From Paragorgia papillata (Eukaryota > Cnidaria > Anthozoa > Scleralcyonacea > Coralliidae): a stretch of DNA of 64,000 bases. The DNA is taken from the NCBI GenBank assembly GCA_035771165.1, contig JAWNZC010000001.1, forward strand, positions 4,656,501 through 4,720,500. Direction: 5' to 3'. The notes beneath the pieces are model-generated. The model was given only the letters and a program-made list of their open reading frames with translations. It had not been told where the DNA came from and did not search any database. Numbering within the stretch: position 1 is the stretch's first letter; each line of letters starts with the position of its first letter. Of the stretch, positions 41,801 through 50,297 are shown piece by piece. A program made the translations under genes and the position numbers.

Positions 41801-44800
41801 GAAACGTTAGAAACTAGGTTCAATAATTTCGGCAGTACTCAAACCTTACTGTATTTCGATTTGTATTTCAACACTGCCTATACGCAGCACACTACTTTTA
41901 TTACACTGATATATTTTAAGAGAAAATCGACCTAAAAGTTTGTAATTTTCCTCTGATCTCTAAATACTTATTAAATAATTATTTCTTTTGAATTTTCCGC
42001 ATTATAAAGGACGTAATGCCCTCTCACAGTGCCGAGAGGGCATTACGGCTTTTTCCGGACCTCTCAGCAACCAATCAGCGTGCGCCGTTTGGCGGAATGA
42101 CCCGAAAACAAGCCCAGCCATATAATAAATTGTTTTATTATATTATTTTTCCTCATATTATTAATGAGTTTGTGAAATATATTTTCTGAGCATTTAAGCT
42201 TGACGGACGTCTACCAAATGTCCGTTCCGCAACTATCAGGATATCGTAAACTTCCAATAATGAAAAGAAAGATAATGAAAAGTTGACAAGGTGAGTTAGG
42301 AAAGAAATGATGGAAAGGAAGAGTATGAGTGAGTTGAAAAACTTGTAATTGTAATTGTAATCGCTGAATGCGAAGGCTTGTTTTCAAAGTATTTCTGGAC
42401 TTCTTGTGAACATTTTAAAAACAAACAAACAAACCTCAGATAACATTTTCTGTTTCGCGTTTTCCATTTCTTCTTGATTGACTCCCTCTTTTACTAAATC
42501 TGAAATTCGCTTTCCAAAAGACCTCATCTAGATTTGACAAAAAAAGGTTAAAACCAAAACAGGCACCACTAGTTTTGTATCTGTTAAAAGTTCCCAGTGA
42601 CAAGCGCGGGTTGCAGTTATTTACAATTTTTGAAAGGTGAACACGGTAGTTTTGGATTACTTTTTTCAAAATAGAAGCTGTAGCGAACTACATCTTTTCA
42701 GTAGCAAAGTAGACTAGTCAGCTAGTAGTTGTTGGGAAAATTGCACAACAATCGCTTTTTGCTACTTTTTCATGAGCCTTATATATACAATTACAGAACC
42801 ATACTCAGAGAAACATGAGAACATTTTCATGATTAACTTACACTGCAAAAGTCAACCGAATCCTGAAGGTGCGAGTTCAAATCCCGCTCGAGTCAGCCAA
42901 ATTTTTCGGTTGACTTTAGCAGTGTAAGATAATCATGAAATATTTTCTCATGTTTCTCCGTGGATGGTTCTGTAATAGAATTGAAACACTGCACTTCCTC
43001 GCGGATTAGCGTTTAAGTTGTCGCGAGAATATGAATATCTCGTGCACTTAAAGGCCTTGGCCAAACGATTTCAACATCGTTCAACATTGTTGAACGCATG
43101 TTGAACGAAAATTTGAACATGTTCAAATTTCGTTCAACATCATTCAACACCATTCAACAACGTTCAACGTCATTCAACAGGGTGGCCAAACGCTTTCAAC
43201 ATGTTGAATCACGGTTGAATTCAACAATGTTGAACGATGTTGAATGAAATGTTGAAAGCGTTTGGCCAGGCCTTAAGTTGGATAAAACTCGCCTCCAATC
43301 CCTGTGCGGCTCGATAGCTCAACAGGTAGAGCTGTGGACCGGAATCCCGAAGGTGTGAGTTCAAATCCCGCTCGAGTCAGCCGAATTTTTCGGTCGACTT
43401 TAGCAGTGTAAGATAATCATGAACAATTTTCTTATATATACAACAAGAGTCAGTGTGGTCATCAAATTACAATTCTACAGCTTAGGAGGAACTGTTCTTA
43501 TCATCCAGGTAAACAAGTTCTCTATTTGTCCAGAAGAATTCGTTTTGCATGCAGCCTATGCACAGATTCTACATAATAAAATGAACGTTAGAGCCCGTAC
43601 ACAGGCTACGTAATTGAAGGCTCCAGAAAACTCGGGACTAAAGCTACTGTTGTTACACGATGCGATTTTTCTTGCAACTTGCAACAAATTTACCATTAAA
43701 AAAAATCGCAAGTTGCCTAGAGGGGTGTTACACGCAAACACATTTTCCTCGAATATGTCATCATCACGTTGATCCGCCATGTTTTTTTTGTTCCAGGAAC
43801 GTTTGGCCCCAGTCTCGAGTGCGCGCGGTATCCCGAAATTCTTACACCTGATTGACTAGCCTTGAAAAGAATTGTGTTGCAAGTTGCAGGAAGGATGTTA
43901 CACGTTCAGCGACTTGCGATCTTTGTTGTAAGTTGCAGCAAAAAGTTCACAAACACGTTCTTGCAACTTGCAACACGGCAAAAATAACAAAATCGCAAGT
44001 TGCTACGGGGTGTTACACGATGCGATTTGTTTGGAAACTGGCAACATTCAGTGATTTGTTACAGGTTACAAGAAAAATCGCATCCTGTAACAGTAGCTTA
44101 ATGGTCCCATGGTCCGATACCAGACCAAAAAAAAATCATAAATGCGATTTGCAATGGAGAAATTACATGTAGGTAGATGTATACCCATTATACCTTAGTG
44201 TTGATCATTGTATTCATACGTCTTGAGCTACCAGAACTGTGTGTATCAGGCCACGCTGATTTGGGTACCAAACCATGCTTGGTTATCAAGTTGACCAGCA
44301 TGTGCCACTGACCACCATCGCATGAAGGATCTGACATGAGAAACATCATTGTTCGACTATCTGACTCCGGCTCAGTTTTTGCCACTTCTTCAAATACATT
44401 GAGTAGGTACGAAGCACGCTCGATCTTATCCCAGAAGAACAGGTGCGTCTGACTAAATTCAAAGTTGTCCAGTTTTTTACTCTGAACAAACTGCTGACGT
44501 ATGGCATTGAGCACAGCAAAAATCCAACATCGACCCGATGACTTTTGGTTTGTGACAGGCTTTCCCTCTGGATTAACCTTAATTTGGAAACTCAAGTATT
44601 AGTTGCTGGACATAGTTGAGAAATCAAAATAATCAAAGCAAGTTAGACTGAAGGCAGGTGGTTAAAGGGCAATAGCACTAAAAATTAAGTTTGTCTAATT
44701 TGAAAGAACTCATAAAATTGTGATAGAACATCCTTTACAACTTTTTCGTATCTCTCTCCGTTTTCAAGATATTTCAATTTGTTTAATATGTAAATGAGAT

Positions 44801-47800
44801 GGTCTCTGACGTCAGGTGTGGGGTAAAATATTTTCACATGTAGCAAAACCAGTTATATCTCTAAGTTTGTTCAGCGAAATCATTTGGAACTGTGCACATA
44901 AAAACTCCTTGCGACGCTCAACATTTCATGTTAGATATGTAAGTGATTTTGCTCTGTATGAAAATATTTTACCCCACTCCTGACGTCAGACACCATCTCA
45001 TTTACATATCAAACAAATTGAAATATCTTGAAAACACAGAAAGATACGAAAAAGTTGTAAAGGATCTTCTATTACAATTTTATGAGTTCTTTCAAATTGG
45101 ACAAACTTAATTTTTGTTGCCAATACCCTTTAAGACTTTCATAAACTTTAGTGACATTCATAAAACAAAATAAAGTTGTCAGGAACTTTAAAATAACAAG
45201 TTATTTTGATAGCATACATATTCAGGGCCAATATTGATTGCTTCAGCGCTCTGTTCAATCATTTGTTATCTCAGTTGCCAATATTTTAAGCCTCCAGAAA
45301 GAAATAATCACCTACTATTTTCTCCTATATGTTCATTCAATTGTTTTTACCAGGTGGTGTGAAATATCTGCCCAAGTCAAACTCTTTTAATAAAGAGAAT
45401 TGTAATCTTAAATTGTAATCACTACAGGCATTGATTTTTATGTCTGAGAGGCAATTAGACACGTTTGTGGACTGGTTTATAAAGAATACTTAAGATGTAA
45501 CATGAGTCACCGTAACATCAGTCACAGACATTATGTAAATCACGATAGTTTTTTATCCTTTTATTCACAATTCTCACATATAACAAGACACCTTACTGAT
45601 TTCTGAAAGCTTCGCGTAGCACTAACTGTTCTACCTATTGCCATTTGGAGTTCAGCTAATTTTTATGCAAATAATTTGTCTACCATAAAGTCTCTAAATT
45701 CAAGATAGATTCTATTTTCTCCCACTTATAATTTCCGAAGAAAATTCAGAAAAAGTTAAGTTAATTTTGGGTGATGTCACTTTGGCGTAACATGAGTCAC
45801 ACACCACTCTATTGTCGTAATTAGTGGCATTGTACAATTAAATATTCCATCCTCATCATTATTTAATACCTTAGGACCTTAGGTATTTACAGATAATAGT
45901 TGAAGGGTTAAAATACATTAATCACTAACTAGATCGGAATTGATCCGTTGTTTTTGTTCAAAATGTAACATGAGTCAGAGAAAACTCTACTTGGCCCGGC
46001 TGGGATTCGAACCCGTGACCTTCGGTTTACTAGTCCGATGTTCTACCAACTGAGCTACAGGTCAAGTTGGGAGCTGGTGGTCGAATGATGGTACTTGGGT
46101 TATTTGATATTTTGAAACAGATCCAATTTCTTCAATATCTAGACATTAGTCTTTTGAGTTTATACATATAGATTTAGAACAATTATTACGGGACAATGAA
46201 CTTGGGTGGAGAGTAATGATATTAGGTGTTACTCCGAGTGACGAACCATACCGGACAAGTAGAGAAAACTCTACTTGGCCCAGCTGGGATTCGAACCCGC
46301 GACCTTCGGTTTACTAGTCCAATGCTCTACTAACTGAGCTACAGGTCAAGTTGGGAGCTGAAGGTTGAATGATGGTACTTAGGCTACTTGATATTTTGAA
46401 ACAGACTAGTTTTTCAATATCTAGACAACACAGTCTTCATACATGATAGTCGGTAGAGCGTCGGACTAGTAAACCGAAGGTCGCGGGTTCAAATCCCAGC
46501 TGGGCCAAGTAGAGTTTTCTCTACTTGTCTGGTATGGTTTGTCACTCGGAGTAACACTTTATTAATCAATTGCTTATTTATACATTTCCAATAATTTATT
46601 TCAGTGTCATAACTATAGGAATTTTGAGTGAGGGGACAAACATTGTAAATTTCTGATAAGGAACCATTCATTATAAAATGGGCATAGTCAATGGGTGTGG
46701 TCAATAAGTGTAGCCCAAAACATGTTTATTCATTTACTTTGTCCAACATTCAGATTTCCATGAGTGTCAAGCTAATTAGACACTGGCTACAAAGTTGTGC
46801 AATTGTCTCATTGAAAAAGCAACCAAATTCTCTTATCATTGTTGAACACCACTACGAAAGTTGGGGTTGAATGCCTGTGTAACAGGACCTGATATTTTGT
46901 TACCAAGGTACATTTTTTGCTCTCTCTGTCAATATTTCTTCAATTCTCCTCAGACTCGTCCAAACGAAGTATTGATTTGCAACTAACTTTTTTGAAAAGT
47001 CGACAAAACAAGAAATTATTCATAATTTACAATCAGTGCAACAGTATATTAATTTAATTTCAATCAACAACTTTTTTGCCATCCAATTTTTTCCAACAGA
47101 ACACCATGATTCTCTGACAATCAACCCTCAAATGTCTGGGGGCAGCCACACTCCTGCCGACCAGGAGTGATATCTGCTGGTCATTCACCGGGCAAAGATT
47201 GAAGTCAAACATGGTGGCCATGTAGGGCTGAAGTACATATAGTTCCAGTCTCCTACGTGGTCTTTTGACTGTATCATACTTGACCAGACCACATAGAGGA
47301 CTGGAACTATACGTACTTCAGGGCCACAAGGATCGCAGGCTCTGGGAACAAGATTGACACCAAGATATCACTCCAGTTATATATAGAGCTCACTGGTAGC
47401 TACACACTGGCTGGGTCCAGTGATGTTTTTCGGGGGGAACGCCATTCCCCCACTATTTTTGTTGGGGGAACGCCATTCACCCTGACAAATATTACGGTGG
47501 GGGAATGCCGTTCCCCCTAAAAAAATTAAATGTAGTGGAACACCATTCAACACCGCACTATTTTTGCTTTGAGTCTTTGAGGCTTTTAGTAGTCTTTTCA
47601 CACAGCCATCAACTTTCACGACAGGAGCCACACCCATTTAATTCTTACGACCAGTGGCCATGCCCATTTGACTTTAGTGAGCGTTCCCCCACTTCTAAAA
47701 TTTGGAAATCATCACTGGCTGGGTTAATTAGGTAGGTCTTTACCATTAATGACTTAATATTGCCTTTTGTAATTTATTCTTATTTTTGTTTATTTAATGT

Positions 47801-48366
47801 GATGTATTAAATATTGTCATTTTAAAAATTTTAAATGGTAGCCATTTTTGTTTGATATTTCAAAAAACTGAACATGTAGATCAATTTTCAGACATGACAG
47901 ATGAAAGTCGTCAAGACGTCAAGGCAATTTTGTGTCATTATTTCAGCCTCTGTCTCTTTCAATATTTTTAATATGCTTACGTTACCAAAAATCAAAATAA
48001 TATTTTGTTAACGTATTACGTATAAAGCATTAAGCAACGTGTTTTTTCTCCAAAATGTCACATTTTAAATAATATGAAATAAAATACAGGCATTCTAGTT
48101 ACAAAAAAACAAACCTTTCTTCATAAAACAGGTAGGAGCTACATTTCGTGATTTCGACAAATTTTTGACACTTAATCTTAGTACTCGCTGCTTACCTTGC
48201 AATTATAAACGTGATTATGTCCCTGTGCGACACACCAGTTTAAACAGACATCTAAAGGATCATGTTTGGTGCAGATATTTTGGGCTAAGAGATTCTTCTG
48301 GTCAGACGTGAAGTCTGATTTTAACGTTTCTAAAATTTTTGCCGACACTCCGTTGTCCGACGCCAT
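32495..48366 (-). CDS. BLMH: Bleomycin hydrolase (papain-like aminopeptidase, MEROPS C1B), 8 exons
   Basis: Coding exons 48366-48196, 44577-44194, 42527-42435, 40860-40705, 38042-37887, 37798-37731, 35537-35420 and 32866-32495 all have GT-AG borders and join in frame to 505 aa. The enzyme is a cytosolic homohexameric cysteine aminopeptidase that trims peptides, homocysteine thiolactone and bleomycin. Catalytic residues are visible: Cys74 in QKSSGRCWIF, His372 in ESLMTHAM, Asn438 in WRVENSWG. Alignment to vertebrate BLMH is nearly gap-free except for two oddities. A 42-residue Glu/Lys-rich insertion lies between His and Asn, and the usual GALA C-terminus is followed by CRDCKGLVE. The start context is CAAGATGGCG. 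The introns carry about twenty mobile elements and one foreign ORF. Identification is near certain. Confidence 0.96.
33118..33745. mobile_element. Degenerate repeat with GGGTACGGG/CCCGTACCC words, split by a hAT MITE
   Basis: Left ATACGATACCCTGGGTTCCG and right TAAACCGAACCCGGGGTATC are inverted. The right end recurs at 48450-48495 near the BLMH start. The unit is interrupted at 33226-33695. Confidence 0.6.
33226..33695. mobile_element. hAT-type MITE with 8-bp target duplication
   Basis: The ends are CAGTGATGGA and TCCATCACTG. Immediately outside both ends is CACATACG (33218-33225 and 33696-33703), an exact 8-bp target-site duplication, the hAT hallmark. The interior has poly-G/C tracts. It lies in BLMH intron 7. 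Confidence 0.85.
33920..34565. repeat. Pair of palindromes bordered by CATGAATTATTAATGAG motifs
   Basis: 34174-34271 and 34471-34565 are related hairpins: outer GATAAAGCATTCGC / ATGCTTTATC, inner GATCTGTAT... / ...ATACAGATC, loop CGGCTCGCCTGCGGCTCGCC or its variant. The inner arms differ between copies (GGGGATTTA versus CTGATTTA) but each arm still matches its own partner. TTTTCCTCATGAATTATTAA at 33923 and its inverse near 34288 flank the first copy. Confidence 0.7.
34819..35278. mobile_element. Long foldback MITE in BLMH intron 7
   Basis: Arms of about 200 bp: ATTGTTATATTGAGG-type sequence around GGTTTGTATTTTCAAAATGG (34930) is mirrored by CCATTTTGTAAATACAAACC (35154). It ends about 140 bp from exon 7. 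Confidence 0.75.
35420..35537 (-). CDS. BLMH: BLMH exon 7 (active-site His)
   Basis: 118 nt, HDYQLTFNISMPALNKADRL then LFGESLMTHAM with catalytic His372, ending VSID at donor GTAAGT. Confidence 0.94.
35736..36157. mobile_element. MITE family H, long form with ORF, copy 2
   Basis: Clean inverted termini CAATCTCGTTCCCAGAGCCC and ...GGGCTCTGGGAACGAGATTG in BLMH intron 6. The internal segment is homologous to 25093-25338 in inverted orientation. Confidence 0.85.
35826..36071 (+). CDS. 81-aa ORF carried by MITE family H, copy 2
   Basis: Same frame as the ORF at 25338-25093: MSMSWSEVTGSRINKTKI, then VCRCCNSSF and IDLFGENSNKENILSRF. Frame and length are conserved and the differences are mostly single substitutions. 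No known domain is recognised beyond a possible Cys pair. A captured exon is possible; coding status is unproven. Confidence 0.45.
   Translation: MSMSWSEVTGSRINKTKITKMSDDKTPVKTLPRSIYSPYVCRCCNSSFASNPIDLFGENSNKENILSRFRSDIYACVPQQE
36181..36245. repeat. Small hairpin with TTCGG loop
   Basis: ATACAAACGC / GCGTGTG-TTTGTAT-like arms around GCTTGCCCTTCGGCTCGAG, the same loop style as the larger palindromes. Confidence 0.5.
36581..37527 (+). mobile_element. 947-bp hairpin-bounded unit carrying a recombinase-domain ORF
   Basis: The outer ends are GTAATACCATGAT (36581) and ATCATGGTATTAC (37515-37527). Just inside, 36590-36734 is a near-perfect palindrome (loop GAGGGCGAAGCCCGAGGG) and 37336-37463 is another (arms ...CAAATTAGGGAAAATTTC). 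Both inner edges share GGGAAATT...TAATCxCTAAATT. The ORF between them points away from the BLMH coding strand. Confidence 0.7.
36881..37294 (+). CDS. Crypton-type DUF3504 core-binding domain protein, truncated recombinase
   Basis: Taking the Met at 36881 (MAENRFAFVTEKDVQNV) gives 137 aa; the frame is open upstream to 36788. The pattern (MWSRNVYRQWAEARNKEF, LDCLTIRDINYWLSRFAVEV, then YSLFCGLNR and ALDGK) matches the N-terminal SAM-like DNA-binding part of Crypton-derived tyrosine recombinases, the DUF3504 context found in ZMYM/QRICH1-like animal proteins. It stops right after that domain, so the catalytic Arg/His/Tyr domain is missing. It could be a truncated transposon gene or a standalone DNA-binding derivative. 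It sits inside BLMH intron 6, antisense to it. Confidence 0.65.
   Translation: MAENRFAFVTEKDVQNVRENRTPLNTKKHTMWSRNVYRQWAEARNKEFNEFVAEDEEFRRVPDLDCLTIRDINYWLSRFAVEVRKKDRGEYRHEVLYSLFCGLNRTVESLHPNKNLFRLAEFKPLQQALDGKLCTIS
37731..37798 (-). CDS. BLMH: BLMH exon 6
   Basis: 68 nt, IVWFGCDVGKHFERKQ to SLD, ending in phase 2 with donor GTAAGT. Matches the VWFGCDVGKHF block. Confidence 0.92.
37887..38042 (-). CDS. BLMH: BLMH exon 5
   Basis: 52 codons, VCLVNDPRPNNGYNKLY to VASIKSNE. The acceptor is TTCTAG|GTG and the donor GTATAG. The next intron is only 88 bp. Confidence 0.92.
38060..38420. repeat. Repeat with iterated AGGGTGACC / GGTCACCCT words
   Basis: GTTGTCCCTG...GGGTCACCCTGGCC and several AGGGTGACCCTA words lie in both orientations. 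The design is similar to the element at 12711-13140. The ends are unclear. Confidence 0.5.
38784..39654. mobile_element. TIR element of about 870 bp in BLMH intron 4
   Basis: Left TCTGGCGTTAGCAGTGGCGTAAC and right GTGGCATTACGTCACTGGGC-GTTAGCCAGA are inverted. CCGCCATCTTACGTAGTGG and GCGGCCATCTTGGGTAGTGG lie inside the two halves. The 121-codon frame at 38677-39042 runs across the edge and is not a gene. Confidence 0.6.
40113..40394 (+). pseudogene. Second LINE 3' tail with (ATTC)n end
   Basis: The last 41 codons of a LINE ORF2: DPVDHRYNLRHSRK, then RFQDSFLPSCIHKWDALL and TAG at 40236-40238. An AT-rich 3' UTR and ATTCATTCATTCATTC at 40376-40394 follow, a tail type of non-LTR elements. It is 5'-truncated and lies in BLMH intron 4. 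Confidence 0.65.
40575..40680. mobile_element. Possible hAT-like end
   Basis: CCTGGCTATACGCCACTG resembles the terminal sequence of hAT MITEs (CAGTGGCGTATAGCCAGG when inverted). A poly-C tract is nearby. The partner end is not found. Confidence 0.4.
40705..40860 (-). CDS. BLMH: BLMH exon 4
   Basis: 52 codons, IYSIVSICLGTPPTTF to IKPIYNVEDK. The acceptor is TTGAAG|ATT and the donor GTAAGG. The TPLEFYEKHIKP block is strongly conserved in the family. Confidence 0.93.
41061..41204. repeat. Long palindrome, family E, copy 2
   Basis: TATATCATACACTCGGAAGA arms with the CCTCGGCTTCGCCACGG loop, closely matching 8871-9012. The motif ATTAATAATTCATGAA lies about 120 bp to the left (40928). Confidence 0.85.
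41395..41665. repeat. Inverted pair of tRNA-derived sequences
   Basis: 41400-41465 (-) reads GGTAGCTCAACAGTTAGAGC ... TTCGATCCCTGTC. 41585-41655 (+) reads GCAGTGGTTAGAGCG ... ATTCGATCCCTGTC. Both have tRNA A- and B-box words and share CATTAGAA. The stems are imperfect, so they are SINE-like remnants. Confidence 0.55.
42012..42175. repeat. Palindrome GTAATGCCCTCTC and adjacent motif
   Basis: GTAATGCCCTCTC / GAGAGGGCATTAC with loop ACAGTGCC (42012-42047). Then come AGCCATATAATAAA (also at 4339) and TTATTAATGAGTTTGTG at 42158. Confidence 0.65.
42435..42527 (-). CDS. BLMH: BLMH exon 3
   Basis: 31 codons, MRSFGKRISDLVKEG to KMLSE, phase 0. It aligns with the MREFCIRLRNLV region of the human enzyme. 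The longer open frame at 42436-42669 is a shadow in another frame. Confidence 0.88.
42788..42983. mobile_element. Foldback containing a tRNA-derived half
   Basis: Arms CATTACAGAACC-type (AATTACAGAACCAT... / ...ATGGTTCTGTAAT) and TCATGATTAACTTACACTGC / GCAGTGTAAGATAATCATGA. The centre holds GAGTTCAAATCCCGCTCGAG, the T-arm of the tRNA-like sequence at 43306. Confidence 0.65.
43052..43275. mobile_element. TTCAACATGTTGAA-rich MITE, family C, copy 2
   Basis: TTAA on the left, AGGCCTTGGCCAAACG to CGTTTGGCCAGGCC, TTAA on the right. It is nearly identical to 6763-7011. It lies in BLMH intron 2. Confidence 0.85.
43306..43411 (+). repeat. tRNA-derived repeat
   Basis: CGATAGCTCAACAGGTAGAGC ... GAGTTCAAATCCCGCTCGAG gives tRNA-like D- and T-arms, but the anticodon stem is mispaired (apparent CGG loop). 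It is followed by CGGTCGACTTTAGCAGTGT, shared with 42905. Not a functional tRNA. Confidence 0.55.
43639..44100. mobile_element. MITE rich in CGCAAGTTGC / GCAACTTGC words
   Basis: Ends TAAAGCTACTGTTGTTACAC and ...CTGTAACAGTAGCTTA. The interior repeats TTGCAACTTGCAAC and GGGTGTTACACG. It lies in BLMH intron 2, about 94 bp from exon 2. Confidence 0.75.
44194..44577 (-). CDS. BLMH: BLMH exon 2 (active-site Cys)
   Basis: 128 codons, phase 0 at both ends. It carries the oxyanion Gln and nucleophile in NQKSSGRCWIF, then FSQTHLFFWDKIERA and DGGQWHMLVNLI. The acceptor is AATTAAG|GTTAAT and the donor GTATAA. Confidence 0.95.
44666..45129. mobile_element. TTAA MITE, family A subtype 3, copy 2
   Basis: Exact TTAA on both sides (44662-44665 and 45130-45133). 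Arms AGGGCAATAGCACTAAAAAT to ...TGCCAATACCCT with TCTGACGTCAGG inside each. It is closely related to 31958-32421. It lies in BLMH intron 1. Confidence 0.88.
45134..45964. other. BLMH intron 1, no feature recognised
   Basis: AT-rich. GTAACATGAGTCAC-like words recur five times (about 45498, 45512, 45788, 45967), otherwise nothing. Confidence 0.4.
45965..46560. repeat. Cluster of three tRNA-Thr-like repeats in BLMH intron 1
   Basis: 45993-46063 (-), 46276-46349 (-) and 46449-46505 (+) share CGGACTAGTAAACCGAAGG and the AGTAGAGTTTTCTCT border with the copies at 13640-13975. They carry A- and B-box-like words and a Thr (AGT) anticodon loop. The last copy lacks the 5' half. They look like a tRNA-derived repeat family. 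Confidence 0.6.
46561..47190. other. BLMH intron 1, no feature recognised
   Basis: Plain AT-rich intron. No exon, tandem or inverted repeat is supported. Confidence 0.35.
47229..47320. repeat. Hairpin
   Basis: TGAAGTACATATAGTTCCAG pairs with CTGGAACTATACGTACTTCA. The outer arms GTGGTC / GACCAC extend the stem, with the loop near 47275. Confidence 0.75.
47425..47695. repeat. GGGGGAACGCCATTCCCCC-type repeat
   Basis: GGGGGAACGCCATTC occurs twice, then its inverse GGGGGAATGCCGTTCCCCC, and GCGTTCCCCCAC near 47680. This is short foldback DNA at the edge of intron 1. Confidence 0.55.
48196..48366 (-). CDS. BLMH: BLMH exon 1
   Basis: 57 codons from ATG (AAGATGGCGTCGG context) to ...NHVYNCK, donor GTAAGC, phase 0. 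It contains LLAQNICTKHDPLDVCL, the conserved N-terminal helix region. Confidence 0.9.
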
Positions 48367-48710
48367 CTTGTTTTTACTCGATTTCGTACTCAGGCTCTTT
48401 ACTGCGCTAATAGATCAGTGAACGTGGATACCTCGGGTTTAATACCCGTACAAATGCCCGTACCCGTAAACCGAACCCGGGGTATCTTAAGGTCTCTGAT
48501 ATAAAAGTTGGAGTCGGATTTATACGAGGAACGTTCACCGTAGTTTTTCCGTTCATTTTTATATCGAAGTACTAAAGACGTACTTTTAATAGCACCGTGT
48601 TTCAGGGCGGCGTGGTACGGTGGATGCGAGCGCCGAAGCCACGAGAAATTTCTAGGTGGGGGGACCGGGGACACGGTCCCCCGGGACATTTTTTATTTTC
48701 TAAGACTGAT
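48367..48710. other. BLMH 5' flank with repeat fragment
   Basis: 48450-48495 is a copy of the CCCGTACCCGTAAACCGAAC repeat of 33720. A CAAGATGGCG context surrounds the start codon and resembles a YY1-type initiator. No TATA box can be placed. Confidence 0.4.
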
Positions 48711-48827
48711 TTAGGCCACGTTTACACTAGAGCAAAAGTATCCGGATTCACATTGTTTTTCATCCTCATGGGAATGAAAAACAATGTGAATCCGGATACT
48801 TTTGCTCTAGTGAAACGGGGTCTTAGG
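48711..48827. mobile_element. Short perfect foldback
   Basis: CTAGAGCAAAAGTATCCGGA arms are mirrored exactly over about 40 bp with loop CCTCATGGGA. Edges GCCACGTTTACA / TGAAACGGGG. Confidence 0.8.
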
Positions 48828-49145
48828 GGCCGAATACATGGGGAAATTTCAGCCCAGGCTGATATTTCAGCCCGGCTACTGAGGTATGGAAAAGAGGAGA
48901 ATGATTTGAATAAGAAACACGAAGTGTGGGAATCAGCCAAGTTGTCACAAACATGCAGCATAAAACAAACATATTTAGATGTGTATTTCAAATAAACCAT
49001 ATTTATTCCTTCTTTATCGCTTTTCACAAGGCACTTACACAAGGTTTCTTATTCGAAATATTCACTCCCTTCTTTTCCATCCCCCAGTAGCCGGGCTGAA
49101 ATCTCAGCCCGGGCTGAAATTTCCCCATGTATTTGGCCCCTAAAG
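48824..49145. mobile_element. Foldback with CAGCCCGGGCTGA words
   Basis: TAGGGGCCGAATACATGGGG / CCCCATGTATTTGGCCCCTA ends, inner CAGCCCAGGCTGATATTTCA and its mirror. Non-coding. Confidence 0.75.
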
Positions 49146-49385
49146 GCTCTGAAACGCAATTTCCTGGATATCATAAATCAATATTAAGCGAAACTGATGA
49201 TATGCAGTGCAAGATATCCGTGATATTACTCTTATACTAACCCTAAGAAACTAACCGTAATACTTACCCTAATAATACTACTATCCTCTAAACTGACTCT
49301 AGCTATAATACTCACGCACAGCCTCGAAAAAACATTGTTGCTCCGGAAAGTGGTCCGGTTTCAACCGGACCAACTGGACCGTTGT
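49146..49385. other. No feature recognised
   Basis: AT-rich with a run of CTAACCCTAA-like words (49235-49300), not a telomere array. Confidence 0.35.
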
Positions 49386-49672
49386 GTGTTGGTGGCACAG
49401 TGGTTAGTGCACGTGCCTTTCACCTCTGCGACACGGGTTCGATTACTGCAGGGTGCAGTTATCTGATTAAAAAAATTCACCTTGGCCGCATATGAGAAGA
49501 GTGCTTCCAGTTCGACTCTACCAAACACCACAGGTTTCCTCCGGGTACTCCGGTTTCCTCCTGTAGTAACACTGGACCCCAATGAGGGTGGGCCCTTACT
49601 GGACCTCTGAGGATAACAGTTTAGATATAACTGATAGAGTTATCCAGTATAAATAACGTTAGTTTAGTTTAC
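49386..49672 (+). mobile_element. tRNA-derived SINE, family I, full copy
   Basis: Head GGTGGCACAGTGGTTAGTGC ... GACACGGGTTCGATTACTGC (A box and B box), body TTCACCTTGGCCGCATATG and CCAAACACCACAGG, tail CCCTTACTGGACCTCTGAGG ... GTATAAATAACGTTAGTTTA. Copies and fragments lie at 29948 and 30895-31160. Confidence 0.75.
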
Positions 49673-50297
49673 CGGTGGCTACGGCCCTGTGTCTAGGACA
49701 AAGTGGAAAAAGGGAAAGAACTGTTGACAACAGTTTCAGTCGGTAATTCATGTATTATTGTCTATGTCCATGGTCTTAATTCGATGTAAAGTAACAAAGT
49801 AACATTCCCATTTCCCATTAGGTGGCTCCGGAGCATACTCCCCCAGAAAAAAAAATTGAAATCTGGAGTCTCTGGAATGCCATGCCCTGCATTTTGGGAG
49901 AAGATTTTAAATAATTTTTTTGTCAAGAATTTGTGTGTCAGACACTGAGAAACAGAGGCCAGTACAGGCCATACTTTTGCTCATTGCTCAAGATCAGAGC
50001 GTGCGAGGAACGTCTATAAAATGTCTAATATCTATAACTTATTTATATATCAGCACGTCAATAGTCTGGCATACACCAGAGGAAATTTCCGAAACAAGTT
50101 ACCGAAACACGATTTCATCAGAAACAAAAAGTTTCTAGTGTATGTTGAAAAGTTTCCGAAACTTTGTTTCAGAAACCAAGTTTCCCTGATTAGAACACAA
50201 AATGTGTTTTGGAAACTTTTGTTTCAGTGTCAGCATGCCGGGCTTAACTATGAAAACTCGAAGAAATTTTTTTGACTGCAATAAAATGCCACTTCTA
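49673..50297. other. No gene recognised
   Basis: 49810-49905 resembles 33310-33400 (CGGAGCATACTCCCCCAG, GGAATGCCATGCCCTGCATT), a hAT-end-like fragment. 50080-50225 repeats GAAACNAAGTTTC-like words. Confidence 0.4.

Noticed and set aside
42436..42669. 77-aa minus-strand frame covering BLMH exon 3
   Set aside because: Wrong frame; the 31-codon exon in the adjacent frame fits BLMH with correct splice sites.
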